Shown here: positions 21,650-34,300 of the stretch, piece by piece | Layout: each line of letters begins with the position of its first letter | How positions within the stretch are numbered: the first letter of the stretch is position 1 | Source of the DNA: Aptenodytes patagonicus | Lineage: Eukaryota; Chordata; Aves; Sphenisciformes; Spheniscidae | Reading direction: 5' to 3' | DNA: 64,000 bases | Assembly (NCBI RefSeq): GCF_965638725.1 | Contig: NC_134952.1 | Coordinates: forward strand, 59,560,065-59,624,064 | The notes under the pieces: model-generated | What the model saw: the letters and a program-made list of their open reading frames with translations, nothing else | Told to the model about the DNA's origin: nothing | The model's database searches: none | Program-made: the position numbers and the translations under genes

Positions 21650-22300
21650 AAGGTGAAGGATTCAAAGCGCCTTTCCCCGCGGCGGGCAGCCGGGCCCGGG
21701 GGCGGCCACCGCCCCCGCGGCTCCCCGGGGCGGAGCGCGGCGCTCGCCCCGCCCGCCTCGGCCTGGCCCGCCCCGGCCTCGCCGCCGCCGCCTCTCGCTC
21801 CGCGCCTTCGCCATGGCCTTCGCCACCCGCCACTTCGTGCGCGCCGCTTCCTCCGCCGCCGCCACGGCGGCCGCCAAGAAGCTGATCGTCAAGCACGTGA
21901 CGGTCATCGGCGGCGGCCTCATGGGCGCCGGCATCGCCCAGGTGAGCGCGGCCCGGCCCGGCAGCGGGGCGGGGGTGAGGGGGGGCGGCGGCGGCGCCGG
22001 CGCCATGGCGGCCGTTGGTGGGCCGTTACTTGGGGAGTGCAGCGGGGGGGGCCCTTCACGTTCGGTCGGGGCTGGGGCTCCCCTCGTCGCGGGCTGGTCG
22101 GATGAGGTGGGGGTCGCGCTGGCGCTCAGCTCCCCCAAAGGCTGCGCTGGCAGCGGCCGCGGTTCGTGCTCTGCGCCCAGCGGGGGCCCCTTCCCGGGCT
22201 GTGGCGGCAGGGGGAACGCCAGCTCCAGCCGCCCCGCGCTGCTCCTCCTCGCGTCCCCTTCGCTTCTTGCTTTCCCCTTAGGTTTTTTACTTAAAGCTGA
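21650..22300 (+). promoter_or_regulatory. HADH CpG-island promoter
   Basis: Very dense CpG and GC content begins about 21.66 kb, covers the first exon and fades by about 22.3 kb. Upstream of the ATG, GC boxes of the form CCCCGCCC are visible (for example 21747-21754 and around 21768), and no TATA box is seen. This is the usual housekeeping promoter form. The transcription start is not determinable but should lie in the 150 bp before 21813. Confidence 0.8.
21813..21941 (+). CDS. HADH: HADH exon 1
   Basis: 129 coding nt (43 codons, phase 0), donor gtgagc. It encodes the mitochondrial targeting presequence and the start of the NAD-binding fold with the glycine-rich [11 protein letters not shown]. 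It lies inside the CpG island. The start is chosen for its Kozak context and match to the family N-terminus ([10 protein letters not shown]). Confidence 0.96.
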
Positions 22301-25300
22301 GCCCAGCTCCGATGTAGCGCTCGAACCTGCCCCCGAGGCAGAGGGGGAGAGCGCCGGAGAAGGCGAAGCGGTCGGTCTCCGCTCCCGTTCCGTTGGGGCC
22401 GTCACGTGTTGGTGCCAGTTGCTGGCCCGGCCTTGCCAGCTCAAACGAGTCGAGTCGCCGCTCAGGTATTCTCTCCGAGTTGCGAGGCAGGAGCAGTATT
22501 TAAAAAAAACCCAAACAAACCCAAAACGAAACTCTGAATATATTATAGTTTGCATTCAAATTATTTCATGCTCCGCTTTTTTCAGCCTGTGTTTGCGTGA
22601 GAAGTAGTGGCTGCTCTTGCACTGGAGGGGCGTACACTCAGCAATGCCTGACGGTCCTCGTCGACAAACCAGCCGGACAGGCGTACCTGCTGGAGCATGC
22701 TGTGGGTCTCGCCCCGTCGGCTGGCTCTGTGCAAGGCACGTCAGGGAGCTAGCGTGGGCAGCGTGTTCATCACAGCCCGAGGGTGAGGGCTGCTGGGGGT
22801 CTGGAGGGACGCACCCGTTCTGCCGTGTTGGCAGACTTCTGTGAATTTTGGTTTTATTGCTGCGGGGAAGTAGAAAGCGCTGCTGCACCGCTGCTGCCCA
22901 GTTGCTCGACTTTCAAACTTTTTGTTCTCTTGCTAATCCACACATCTTCAGGTCAGATGGGTAGGCAAGAATCACCAAGGTCAATGTTTTAAATTGTTTA
23001 AGGTGGTTCTTAAGACAATGTGTGCGCTATTTGTAAACCAGACAGTGTGTAGTAATATTTGGAAAATGTTGGTCCAAGAAAGAAGCTTCTTCTAACTTGC
23101 CAAGGGAGCAGATCAAGTGACATTTTACAAGTTATTAAAGTAGAATACAGCAGCTAAAATGAATGTTTAGCTGTCAGTCATCTGCAGAATTACAAAGTGG
23201 TTAATATTTAAATAGGACTTATTTTCCCAGTGTTTAATCTCAGGCCTTTGGCTTTCAAGTTCATCTTTAACTTGATAGCTTTGGGACAGAAAACCGAATG
23301 GTCCTGTCAGTGATTTAAGATTTAGATATTTACTTAATTCACAGAAAGAGCCTGTTGCCCAAGATACCAGGGTAGTTCACAAACTTCACAAAGAGTAACT
23401 GAGTACGCAGGCATCCCCAAGTGGAAACTGACAGTGAGGTTGGAGTTCATAAATAGCAGTTCTCCATTTTAATGAATTAATGGGTTTCCTTCTCAGAACT
23501 GAAGATTTCTCACATTCCTGGCAAATCTCTAGCAGGAGGAATACAAGGGCTATTTTTTTTGCTAAGGAATTAGTTGTTTATTAACTTGTCTGGTAAAAAC
23601 ACTCCTCTGTACCTTGATACTAGAGCTTGAGGTTTCCACTTGAAGGAGCCATCAAAGAACAACTCTGAAGAAAGTTGTTCTCATTTTGAGGAAGATGCAC
23701 ACTATGCAAAGGTTATAATTCTGCAGGGAAAGTGAACTGATCTGCATATTCTGTTAGACTGAACGTTTTCGGAGAGCAGCTTGTCAAGAGAAACATCTCT
23801 GGTATTTGGCAGTAACAGGGGTTGCAGTCTTCTACCACTGTTAAGGACCAAGGATTGTTTTGCTGACCATCTGCCTCTGATTTATCAATCCAAAATTATC
23901 TCAAAGCAGAGATGATTGTAACACTGAGTGGGGTCTCCTCTGCACCCTATTAATAAAGCTTCTCCCTTTTAGAACACTTAAGAAATTGTCTCTCCTCTTT
24001 CCTTGCTTTCTCATACCATCAGGAGAAGCTAACCTCCGCTAAAATGTATGGCTGAAAGCCAGGAGTTTATAATTTCTGATTTTGCCACGTGAAAAGCACT
24101 TCTGTATGAGAAAAGCATTAATTGACTCCCCAGCACTCTTGTGTTTCTTATTTAGTATTCTTAAGGTCACTGGATAGTAGCGTCTGAGTGAGAGTGTGTT
24201 TGAGTCGCAAGGAGGCGGTATGACCTTTTGCTATTTTTCTTCTTTCCTGTCTATGTAGATATGGTAAGAATGAGGTGGCAAAAGGGAGATGTTAATTTTT
24301 CTAGGATTTTTTGCCAACTGGTCAGTGATGGTGTAATCGTAAATGGATAATCAGTGAAGCATCTCTTATAAATGTGCTTGGTATTGATTTTTCTTCTGAA
24401 GAGTGGAGGGTCTTGCTTTGCCATTGCAAATGATCAGCAACAGATGAAGCGTTAGGAGTGCAAGTCCAAGCTTGGTTTAAATATTTTTTTATGATTCAGT
24501 TGTTTTTATGAAATGGCTGTAGTGTAAAAAAAAAAAAAAAAAGTGTCCAGCTGCAGACTGACACCTTGTTAAAGCTGTACTGCTGCTGTCCAGAGGCGGT
24601 CTGGCATTTCTTTATTTGCTGGATTAGTGAGGCAACTTGGATGTGAATAGCATCATGCTTTTCTTCAGGAGATATCTCTGTATTTTTCATTTCAGCTAGC
24701 TTCGTTGGAGTAGGTCTTGTAGGCACAGGAGAATCTTTAGTCTCCAAGTGCAAGGTTACATGTAAAGTGAAAGTTTGCAGAAGGTAAGCTGCTAAGTTGT
24801 GTGACTTTAAAAGCAGTCAGTGGAACCATGTTTTAACATTTGTTTTCCACAATTGTTATATTACAACTCTGTTAGTTCAAGAATTCCAAAAATGAAGATA
24901 AGCTATTGCTAACTAACAAGCAAAACATAAATTAATGAATAGTGAAGTAACAGATAATGAATAGCTGATTTTTAATAGGCTGTTGCAATGTGAGAAAGTG
25001 GCATTATATGTTTGAAATTAATTGAATATCAACCAAAAAGACAACCTAGTAGTGCTGTCTGTAGCTGAGCCAGTGTTTGTACCAAGTGCATAATAAGGAG
25101 AGTTTGTGGGCCATTCAGGTCTGTGCAGAGTCCTGGAGTGGTGAACATTTCACTGCTACTCCCAGCTCCACTGTCACCTTCCTGTTGTTGCAGGGATGTG
25201 CTCATGGCCTAACAGCAGAGCTGTGTTAACGCTACGTCCCAGGAACACAGGGTTAGCCATCCCTTATGCCACCTCTTCACCGTGCCAGCATTCCAGTTTC

Positions 25301-28300
25301 AGTCTCCACAGCCCTTTCTCCTTACAAGATCTAAGGATCACAGCTAAGCCACCTGCTCTTTTCAAGACATTCGTTCTTTAGCCATAGCCGTAGAATTCAG
25401 CTGCCTCCAGGCGCAGGTAGCGTTCTGCAGACAGCTTGGGGGAAAAACGGATTTCTTTTTCCTTTTCCCTCAAGTTGTTTAAGACCTTTATCCCTTCCCC
25501 TCTGCCCCAACTGTGTGCAGGTTTTTGTGATTTTTCTAGTAAAGTGTCTAAGTCTTGATTCAATGTTCTTTAGCTCTCTTGCCTAATTCATTGTCTAGTG
25601 TATTGTCTGTGCCAACACAAATCAATATGGTTGGTTGTTTTATGATACTGATGTTCAATCTTTTTTTTTAACTTTCAGGTTGCAGCAGCCAGTGGTCACA
25701 CTGTGGTGTTAGTAGACCAGTCAGATGAAATCCTTAAAAAGTCTACAAAAGGAATTGAAGAGAGTTTGAAGAGAGTGACAAAGAAGAAATTTGCGGATAA
25801 GCCTGAGGTTGACATCATCTTCTTTATACCTCTAGGAAAACTTAGGACAATAAAACTACCATACTGAAGTTCTGATACTGTGTACAGTTATGTATTGTAG
25901 AGCATGTTAATATACTGGCTTAAGAAGGAAACTTTTTTGAGTGTGCTGAAGAACTTGGATTTTTTTTTTTTTTTTGATTCAAGGAGGTTGAAAGATGTCT
26001 TACCTTATTTTCTTTCTTTTGTAGACTTCAGCCTTGAGATAAAGATTTAAAACAACTTGGTGACCTTTTAAAACAGATGCTAAATGTGAAATGGTGCGAA
26101 ATTATTCATCCTAACTTAATAGCAAGCTGTCTTTGAGTGCTTACCTGGAAATGCACCAATTTTGTCCAGAAGCCAATAGTAACAAAGTTGTTGTAATACC
26201 TTTTTAAGGACTTTTTTTTTTTTTTAAAGACTTGGGCACAGGATTACTGCAAAGGAAATTAAAGTGCAAGTTTAACTACCCTTAAGTAACTTGAATTAGA
26301 TGTATAAGATACTTTGCATTTACATTACTGAGTAATACATACAGCAAATCACTGTGAAGCAGTTGATGCATCTAAATTTATATCCTAAGTATCCTAAGGA
26401 TTATTTGTTGCTATGCCTGTTTCTCTAAATTCCACAGCAGATTCAATTCTTCTTTTGATACATGTTAACATATGTAATATACGCTGGTATTGATGATTAC
26501 CAGCATGAATGATGCAGCAGACAAAGGAAATGAAAAAAGGCTTCTTTGCATGAGGGAGTACGGAGGAAAAATTATAGTAATACCAGGATAACCAGAGCAA
26601 TATAATTTCCTGTACATAATTATGGGGTCTTTTAATCCAAAAGAAAATTGTCCACATGATGCTTGTACTTTATATATGAAAGTACATTCTAGCGTGCAGG
26701 TATGTTTTTACTTGTACTACATCTCCATTTACCCTTGGTTCAAAGTCTTGCAGTTCTGTTTGATTTCTGTCCTCACAAACTATGTCAGTGATTGGCAGAC
26801 TTACTGGTCGGAAAACAGAATAATTTTTCCCCACATTTGCACTGAAACTGTAGTGAGTGTAGGCCACTTCATTCCCTGAAGTATTCATGAACAAGCACAT
26901 ATCTGTTCATAAGAGTGAAACCAGATAATCACTGAATGAAAACAATGCAAAGGTTTGAAACTGGAAAAGTTCTTCTTTATGGAGGGCAAGTCCAGGTTGT
27001 CTCAGAAACTACTGGTTGACCAACCAGTTGTTCACTCAGACTCTTATGCTGAAGGTTGGACTGCGGGAAATAGTCTTCCTAAAAGAATGAATTCAAAGAT
27101 CTCCTCTTTGCTTCAAAGCAGATTTGATTGGCTAGGAAAATTTTGTCAGTGAAAGCATTGTATCTGTATATACTTGGAACTTTCTCACTGATTTGGAAAT
27201 GTGACAGACTGCCTGAATTTCTGAGGGCTCAAAAACACTTCAGAGCATATAAGGGGATTTTTTGTGTAAAAATAAATCTTTGTACATAGACATTGCAACT
27301 TCTTGGAAATGTTTCAGGCTGGTGCTGAGTTCATTGAGAAGACCTTAAAGAACCTCACAACAAGCACAGATGCAGTAGCAGTGGTCCACAGCACGGATCT
27401 GGTGATAGAAGCCATTGTGGAGAACCAGGAAATTAAAAATGAACTCTTCAAGAGGCTGGATAAGTTTGCTCCAGAGTACGTGTATTTTTCCTGTTACGTT
27501 TTGAAACTTAGACCTTTGTATCTTCTGTTTTTATTCTTACACTGTTAGTTCTGCATTGTCTTAGCTGATTTTTTTCAAAAACAGGAGTTTTTCTCCCTTA
27601 GACTAATTCCAGACTGTCATGTGGTATGGAATAGTTGTTGTGCCAGGTGCATATGCTACAAACACTTTCAGGTGTATTCAACCAGGTTTATTTACTTGTT
27701 GCATTGCTTCATTTGATGTGCTTCCGGGTATGTTTAGTCATAAGGTTTGTCCATCTACTCAGCAAGTTCAAATCCAAATGCAAATGCACAACAGTAGAAT
27801 AAGCTTGTCCTGGTACACATGAGGTATGGTTAATGTACGTGTTCCCATATTTAAACAGGGAATTGGGATGATAAAATATTTGTTTTCAGCGTGCCTAGCA
27901 TGAAAAAGTTTTAAGAAGTCTCAACCTCTTAGCTGTAAGTCATGATCAGCTCAACAGTGGCTTAAGTGAACTAAGTTTACTTTGTAGTACAAGAGTTTGG
28001 AAATAGCTCATTGCTGGTTATTGTGTGTGAGGTAAAAGTGTAAATGATTTCTTAGCATCCACTCACTTCGTTACTTACAGTCCCTGGCACTTTCTTTGAA
28101 CTATATTTGATAACTGTTGGAAGTTAATGTTGAATTATATCCGAACTCAAAAATGCTGTTAAGCGAGCGCACGGTCTCAGAAGCTTGATCCTTGTAATGG
28201 ATGACTCAGGATCATAAGACCTTGACTGCTTGCAGGTTGGGGTTTTAACTATTACAGCTAAATCTGGGAGTATTGGCTAAGAGGTATTCTAGACTGTCTA

Positions 28301-31300
28301 ACTAAAGAACTAGGCAAGCTGCGGCTTGAATATAATGTCAAGGGAGAAAAGGTGTTACTGTTAGTTGACTTCAGCCTGGGGAGATTTTCAGGCTGTCTCA
28401 TATGGTTGGTAATCAAAATTACCTGGTACTTCTGAAAACAATAAATGACCACAAACAGCAGTGCACTGAGCACAGGGTAACTTGCTGTTACCCTTAGTCT
28501 GACAGACAAAAGTAAGTTGGTGCCTTCGGCAATTATCAGGATACCTGGTCATGATTAGATTCTGCTTATTTTGTGAAAATAGACCATTGGTTGCCTGAGT
28601 CTTTGTTCATATTCAGCAGAGAAAGCTAATGAGCAAATTAGAGCGTACTAAACGGCAAACTGTCTAGAACCAGTCAGCAAGGAAAACCGGGCACGGGGAC
28701 TTGGACCCTCATTTAATAGTATGTATATCTGGAACACCTGAGGCTATTTTTCGTAAGGCTGAGCTGTTTATAAGCATAGCTGACTTAAAACATCAAATTT
28801 TATGTTAGAGTGTTAAAAGATATTGGGAGTTGTTCAGATACGCTCCTTCTTGTGGCAAAAGGCATGATTTTGCAGGGTTGGGAAAAATGACATAAGACAA
28901 GAAGCCTTCTTTTTTAAGAGAAATGATGATAAACATACAGATAGCTTACATGTAGGATAAAGAAAAGGGAAGTGAATGGTGAAGAATATGGGTTGCAGTG
29001 TAGAAAGTCTAGACGAAAAGAAAGAAAAGCTAGTAAAATAGTGAAACTTATAGTAGCCAAGAGTTTAAAATATTAGCTATTAGATACAAATGGTAATTTG
29101 TAATTATGTGAGGAATATAGAGTTGCAGATTGTGTGAGTAGCATGGGGAAAGGCAGAAATGTCTAGTGAGTGTTTTTCTGTGCGTAGAAGGAAGCAGTAG
29201 GCTTTATTCATCCTGCATGGCACTGCGGTGGAATGGAGAGCGCTCTCTGTCAGTGCAGGCATCCTACAGCCTTCGCTAAGATTCAACGTTTCAAAATTTC
29301 TAAAACTAGTGTGTGGACTAATTGTTGCGTCAGCTTAATGGGGGTGGTGGACTTGTGGTTGGTTGGTAACGAAGACAAGATTTGTTTAAAGATAGCTTTC
29401 AGTCTCAGGAGAAGCTTTGCTTCTGTGCGGCCCTGGGTGTTAATGGCACTGTGAAGCGTATGTTATAGGCAGAGATGATGAAAGACCAGGCTTCTGAGGA
29501 GGGAGGACTTGTCTTAATTCAAATCTCGGGACTTACTGCGGGGGGTAGCTGGTCGAAACGTAAGGGGCTGTGTATTACAGTTGCTCAGACCAGATGATGA
29601 ATTATGCCTTTGGAACATAAGCTGTGTGAAACCTTGCATTTTTTTTCTTCTGTACTGTATCCTGTGTCTCATGTGTTTCCTCAGCTGCAACAGCTACATG
29701 TTCGTCTCCCATTTTTGCGCTATGATGACCTCTCCAATGAAGATAAGTCTGGGGACAGCACAAAACCAAAGCGTTGCATTAAACAAAACAAAACACAATT
29801 AACTTGTTTCCTCTTCCTTTTTCTCTATAAAATAACTATAATTTCTGTGAAAGTGGATCTATAAATGGAGGGGGGTGGGAAAGCTATTCTTTATTGAGAG
29901 AAGTTTTATTTGGGGGTGGGGCGTGAATTTCTCTTAAGTTTTCAGAGAAAATGTAATGAGCTGGGAGAGTTTGGCAACCCCAGAGAGCATTGGGAACTCA
30001 GGGTATTCCTCATCTGGGTAACTGTCCAGGTGAAATGGTGACTGCTGTTTCTTGGATGCCATCGGTCTGAGCGCATATTGTTGTATGTTCTTAGAGCTTT
30101 GCAAAATTGCTTGTGCATGTTATATTCCTCTCAGTGTTATACTCATCCTCCTAATACGGTAATTGTTGTTGTGTTACATGGTCGTCATCTTCAGAGCAGG
30201 CGATAAAGCATTGTTACCCACTCTTCAGTTCTGTTTTCCTTTTCTTGAATTGAGTCAGTCTCATGTTTCCATTTTGAAAAGGTTGGGCTAGGGTTTTTGT
30301 AGAATATCCCCACGTTCTTTGTGGCTTTTAGGCCTTTAAACACTGCAGCACTTTTCCAAACAGGATCGTAATGAACATGACAAAAGAATTTTTGGGTATC
30401 CACTTTAAGAGCTCTTGCCTGCTTCCTTTTTGTTTATTTCTGGGTGGTGAGAATGCCCGTCAACATCTCTTGGTCTAGGATTTATCTTTAGGTGTGGAAA
30501 TGCAGCTAGGAACTGGCTAGTGGTTTTCAACTGTTCGCTGTGTTAGAATCGGTGTGTTAGAAAAGGGTTACAAAAGAAGTGCTGTTCAGTGTTCACTGTG
30601 TAACGGAGCTGGACTGTAAGAGTCAGTTTTATTGAAATGGTATGTTTCTCTTGTGTTGGACTCTGTTTTTAATGTGTTCCCAAGACCCACTAGATGGCAC
30701 CAAGAGAAAGCACATTGGTGCCTGGAAAAGCATCACTAGGGCTTCACTACTACTGTTGCTTTCAAAAGGCTTCCAACTCTGCTGTCACCTGAAGCATGGG
30801 TTGTGTAATTCTAAGTCACAGAGGCATGTAAATTCTATTTTAAACTCAATTTAAATCAATCGGTTGGTCAGAGCAGAAAGCGTAAATAACATGCCCTTGT
30901 ACACAATACAAATTTAATGCTTTTTTTCCCAAGGCTTTATGTTGTGTGAGGCTGCAGTATTCACCTGCAGAAGTGATGCTGAGGTAAAATCTCTTACTTT
31001 AAGTGAACCCAGATATGAACCTAGCAATGATTACATCTCACAAATCAATGTGCTTAATTTTTGTATGAATATTTGAATTCTTTGTATACAGTGGCAGATT
31101 TTCAGTGAAGATAAATGTCTTTTGGATGCATTGACTTTGCAAGGTCAAAACTATGAAATGTAGAATACTCTTTTTAGGACCCCACCTCAGAACAATATAA
31201 GGCCCACTTTATGGTGGGGAAATAACAAAAGAATATTTGTAAGAAGTGTAAACAGGAATTTTCAGCAGGGCTGTTAAGGTTCTGAGATATTTCTGGGAAA

Positions 31301-34300
31301 AAAAAAACCAACCCAAACCATTTACTAATTGCAATTAGTAAATCTGGTTTATGTCTGGAAAAGGACTTCACGTATGTCTTAAGTCTTGTGATTTTGTGTG
31401 TCCTTTGCAGTGTCCTATGCATGGCGGTTTTTCTTTTCTCTGTTTTTTTCCATCATCTCTTTGCTCTGGTGGTAGGTTTGGTCATCATGTCTACCATTGA
31501 TCATTATTAAAAAAAAATAGATTCCAAATTTTTCTTAAGGCTCCAAAGTGCATTTTTGACATGGCAAATTATTTGGTGTCCATAGATGTGTAAATGATTA
31601 ACAGTAAAAAATACCATTAGGTTTCCAGGATTCCTGGATACCTGGAATAGATTTGGAGAGTTAACAAAAATTTTCTACTTACAGAGTCTTTTTTTCCATC
31701 ACCTAATACAAATATTCAACATACTTACTTGGGAGTCAGAAACTCACACAGCCCTTCCAGTGGTTATTTCATCATTGCTGTACTTACACCTCAGCAAAAG
31801 GACCGCGATAACCTGTAGGGATATTTCTGAGAATTCTGTGGACGGTTAGCCAATGGATGTCTATTATGTTTAGTGCACCAGTCTCCTACTGTCAGGAAAA
31901 TAGCTGTCATTTATGCAATCCATATGTTTCTTTTTTCCAGGCATACGATATTTGCAAGCAACACTTCATCCTTGCAAATCACGCAGTTAGCTAACTCAAC
32001 CACCAGGCAGGACCGATTTGGTGGTCTCCATTTCTTCAATCCTGTTCCTATGATGAAGCTTGTGGAGGTAAGTGTTTTATGGCATCATCATAATAATCAC
32101 TGTAGCACAGCAATGCAGTTGTCATTGCTAAGAATTCAGTTAGATGAAAGAGTAGATCTCAGTTTGCAGCTCTTCTGATATGGAATAAGCTACCTCTAGT
32201 GATAAGAGGGTCGTGCAGTCTCTTGTTGAGGGGCAGATTGAACAGACAGAGGTCACTCCCTCAGTCTCGAGGCTCCGAAGTTCTCCACTGAACTGCTGAC
32301 AGGTGCCGTTTATAGTGATCATTTCAGGCACACAGGCAAGCTGATTAATAAGAACTACTGGCAGCTTAAACAAAATCATCTGATGACTGGCAGAGGAATT
32401 TGGTTGTTACCAGTGTAGAAATCGATAGAAAATGATGTGCAGATGAAATCTTACTGCCTTGTGGCTTTTGAAACAAAGTCAATCATGCTTGTTTCAATGT
32501 TCCAGACGATTTGTCTGGACGTATTACAATATTTCCCAACCTTTAAGGAAAAGAAGGTTTTACATAACTCTTCAAATGTCTTTTCTAAACATATTCTCTT
32601 TGGCTACATCATATAATTTCTAATAATACTGCAATGCAGAGCAGAATAAGAAATAATCCCATATTAGAGTTTATCTGAGCCTCCAAAGTAAAGATCACAG
32701 TGCAGAAAAAACGACAGGTGTCTCTTCTGCTTTTTCTTACCTTCCCTGTTATGGCTGACCTTGATCAGCTAGAACTTATAAAGTCTTGAGTAAATGAAAA
32801 TAAACTTTGCATTTTGGCCACTCTGCCCCAAAGTTTAATGTACTTCGTGCCCCTAAATGCTGTAAATCTTTTTCCCCTGTCCCATGAGTGATGAGTTCTA
32901 GTATTGCTTTGGTGACAAGTACTTGAAATATGTTCTGCCTGCCTTTTGAACTCCTGAGATTCACTTTATTGTATTTTTTTGCTTGTTTCCAATTAAAATA
33001 CATATTATGCACTTGCTTGCTCTGTATCTTTGAATGTATCTTTCTCTTCCTCCCCCTTTTGAAATGTTTGAACCTTTTGGCTCAGAGTATGATTGTCTGA
33101 CGAGGGCTCAGACACTTGCAAATTCTCTCTCACTAACTTCTGCACCCATGTGGATTTTTTTTTTTTTTTTTAGTTTAATATTGCATCCTCTTTATTGTAA
33201 CTAAATGCTCTGGGGAAATGTTTTAAGAAGGAAAGGAAGAAATTTTGTAGTGTTGTGAGAGATAACAGAAATCTTTAGCATAATTCCTTAGGCTAACATA
33301 GGCTTTATTGATTTCTGTGCTAAGAACTACTTGTTGCAGTAATTTATTTCTATGGATGAAATGTTCTATGCCTTGTCTCAAGCCTAAAACAAATTATAGT
33401 CTTTAGAAATCTAAACTAAGCCACTGTGAAGTTTGAAAAATACAGAAGATATCTATCATCATTTGTAAAAATTAAAACAGAGCAATCTCCGTATGACTGC
33501 TGTGGTCAATCTTTATAATTTGTGGGGTTTTTTCACCTGACTTATGAATGTCCTAGCCCAGAGTCACTCCAGCTGATTAGTATTTGGAGAACTTTAAAAC
33601 ACAGAACTGTGCTTTTAATGACTTGATCTTGAAAGGCACCAATGTTAGTAAATAAATACACTTTTTAAGGCTTTGCTTTTGTTTCAGATCTACTGCTGTA
33701 AATCAGGATTGGCATTGACAAACACTGTAAAACAACATTTTCTATGTAAAACAGATGTTTCCGTTTGAAATAGTTGGGGGAAAATGAAGAGAATTGCCCA
33801 AACTATAAAAGATATTACTGAAATAGCCAGTCATCTGTCATGGAAGCTGTCCTTCATGGGTCACAAGTCTGCAGTGCCTTTGAGTCTTATCTGCTGTTTT
33901 CATAGATTGTTGATCTCATGCTTAGAAGCGCATAGCTTTGAGGGCATTTCTTTCTCTAATAATCCAAAAGACTAGTGCTAATGTTTCGAAATCTTAAGTG
34001 TATATTAAAAATTAATTCTTGAAACTGTTGCAGTCTTATGTAAGTATCTCAGATATTTTTATCTAATGTCAAAGTAAAAGAACACTATTTTTTCTGCTGA
34101 GAAACAAGCCTTTTCCTCAGTCCTAACAGTGTTTTTTTTGTATTGTCCTTATGTCGCCATTAGGATGGGGGGGAAATATCTGTGTGACTTAATTGTACGA
34201 ACAAGGAGGTCAGCCTTAACTGCTTATATATAGCATTTTTCAGTTACTGCACATGGAGGTCAGTTTCAACACATCAGTGTCACCATCTGATGGTCAGTCA

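Noticed and set aside
21662-22555. A 297-codon open frame on the - strand across the HADH CpG island
   Set aside because: Pro/Ala/Gly/Arg-rich composition typical of GC-rich DNA lacking stops; it overlaps HADH exon 1 antisense and has no domain features.
21813-22607. A 264-codon + frame starting at the HADH ATG and running through intron 1
   Set aside because: Only the first 43 codons are exon 1; after 21941 it crosses a gtgagc donor and becomes compositionally biased intron.
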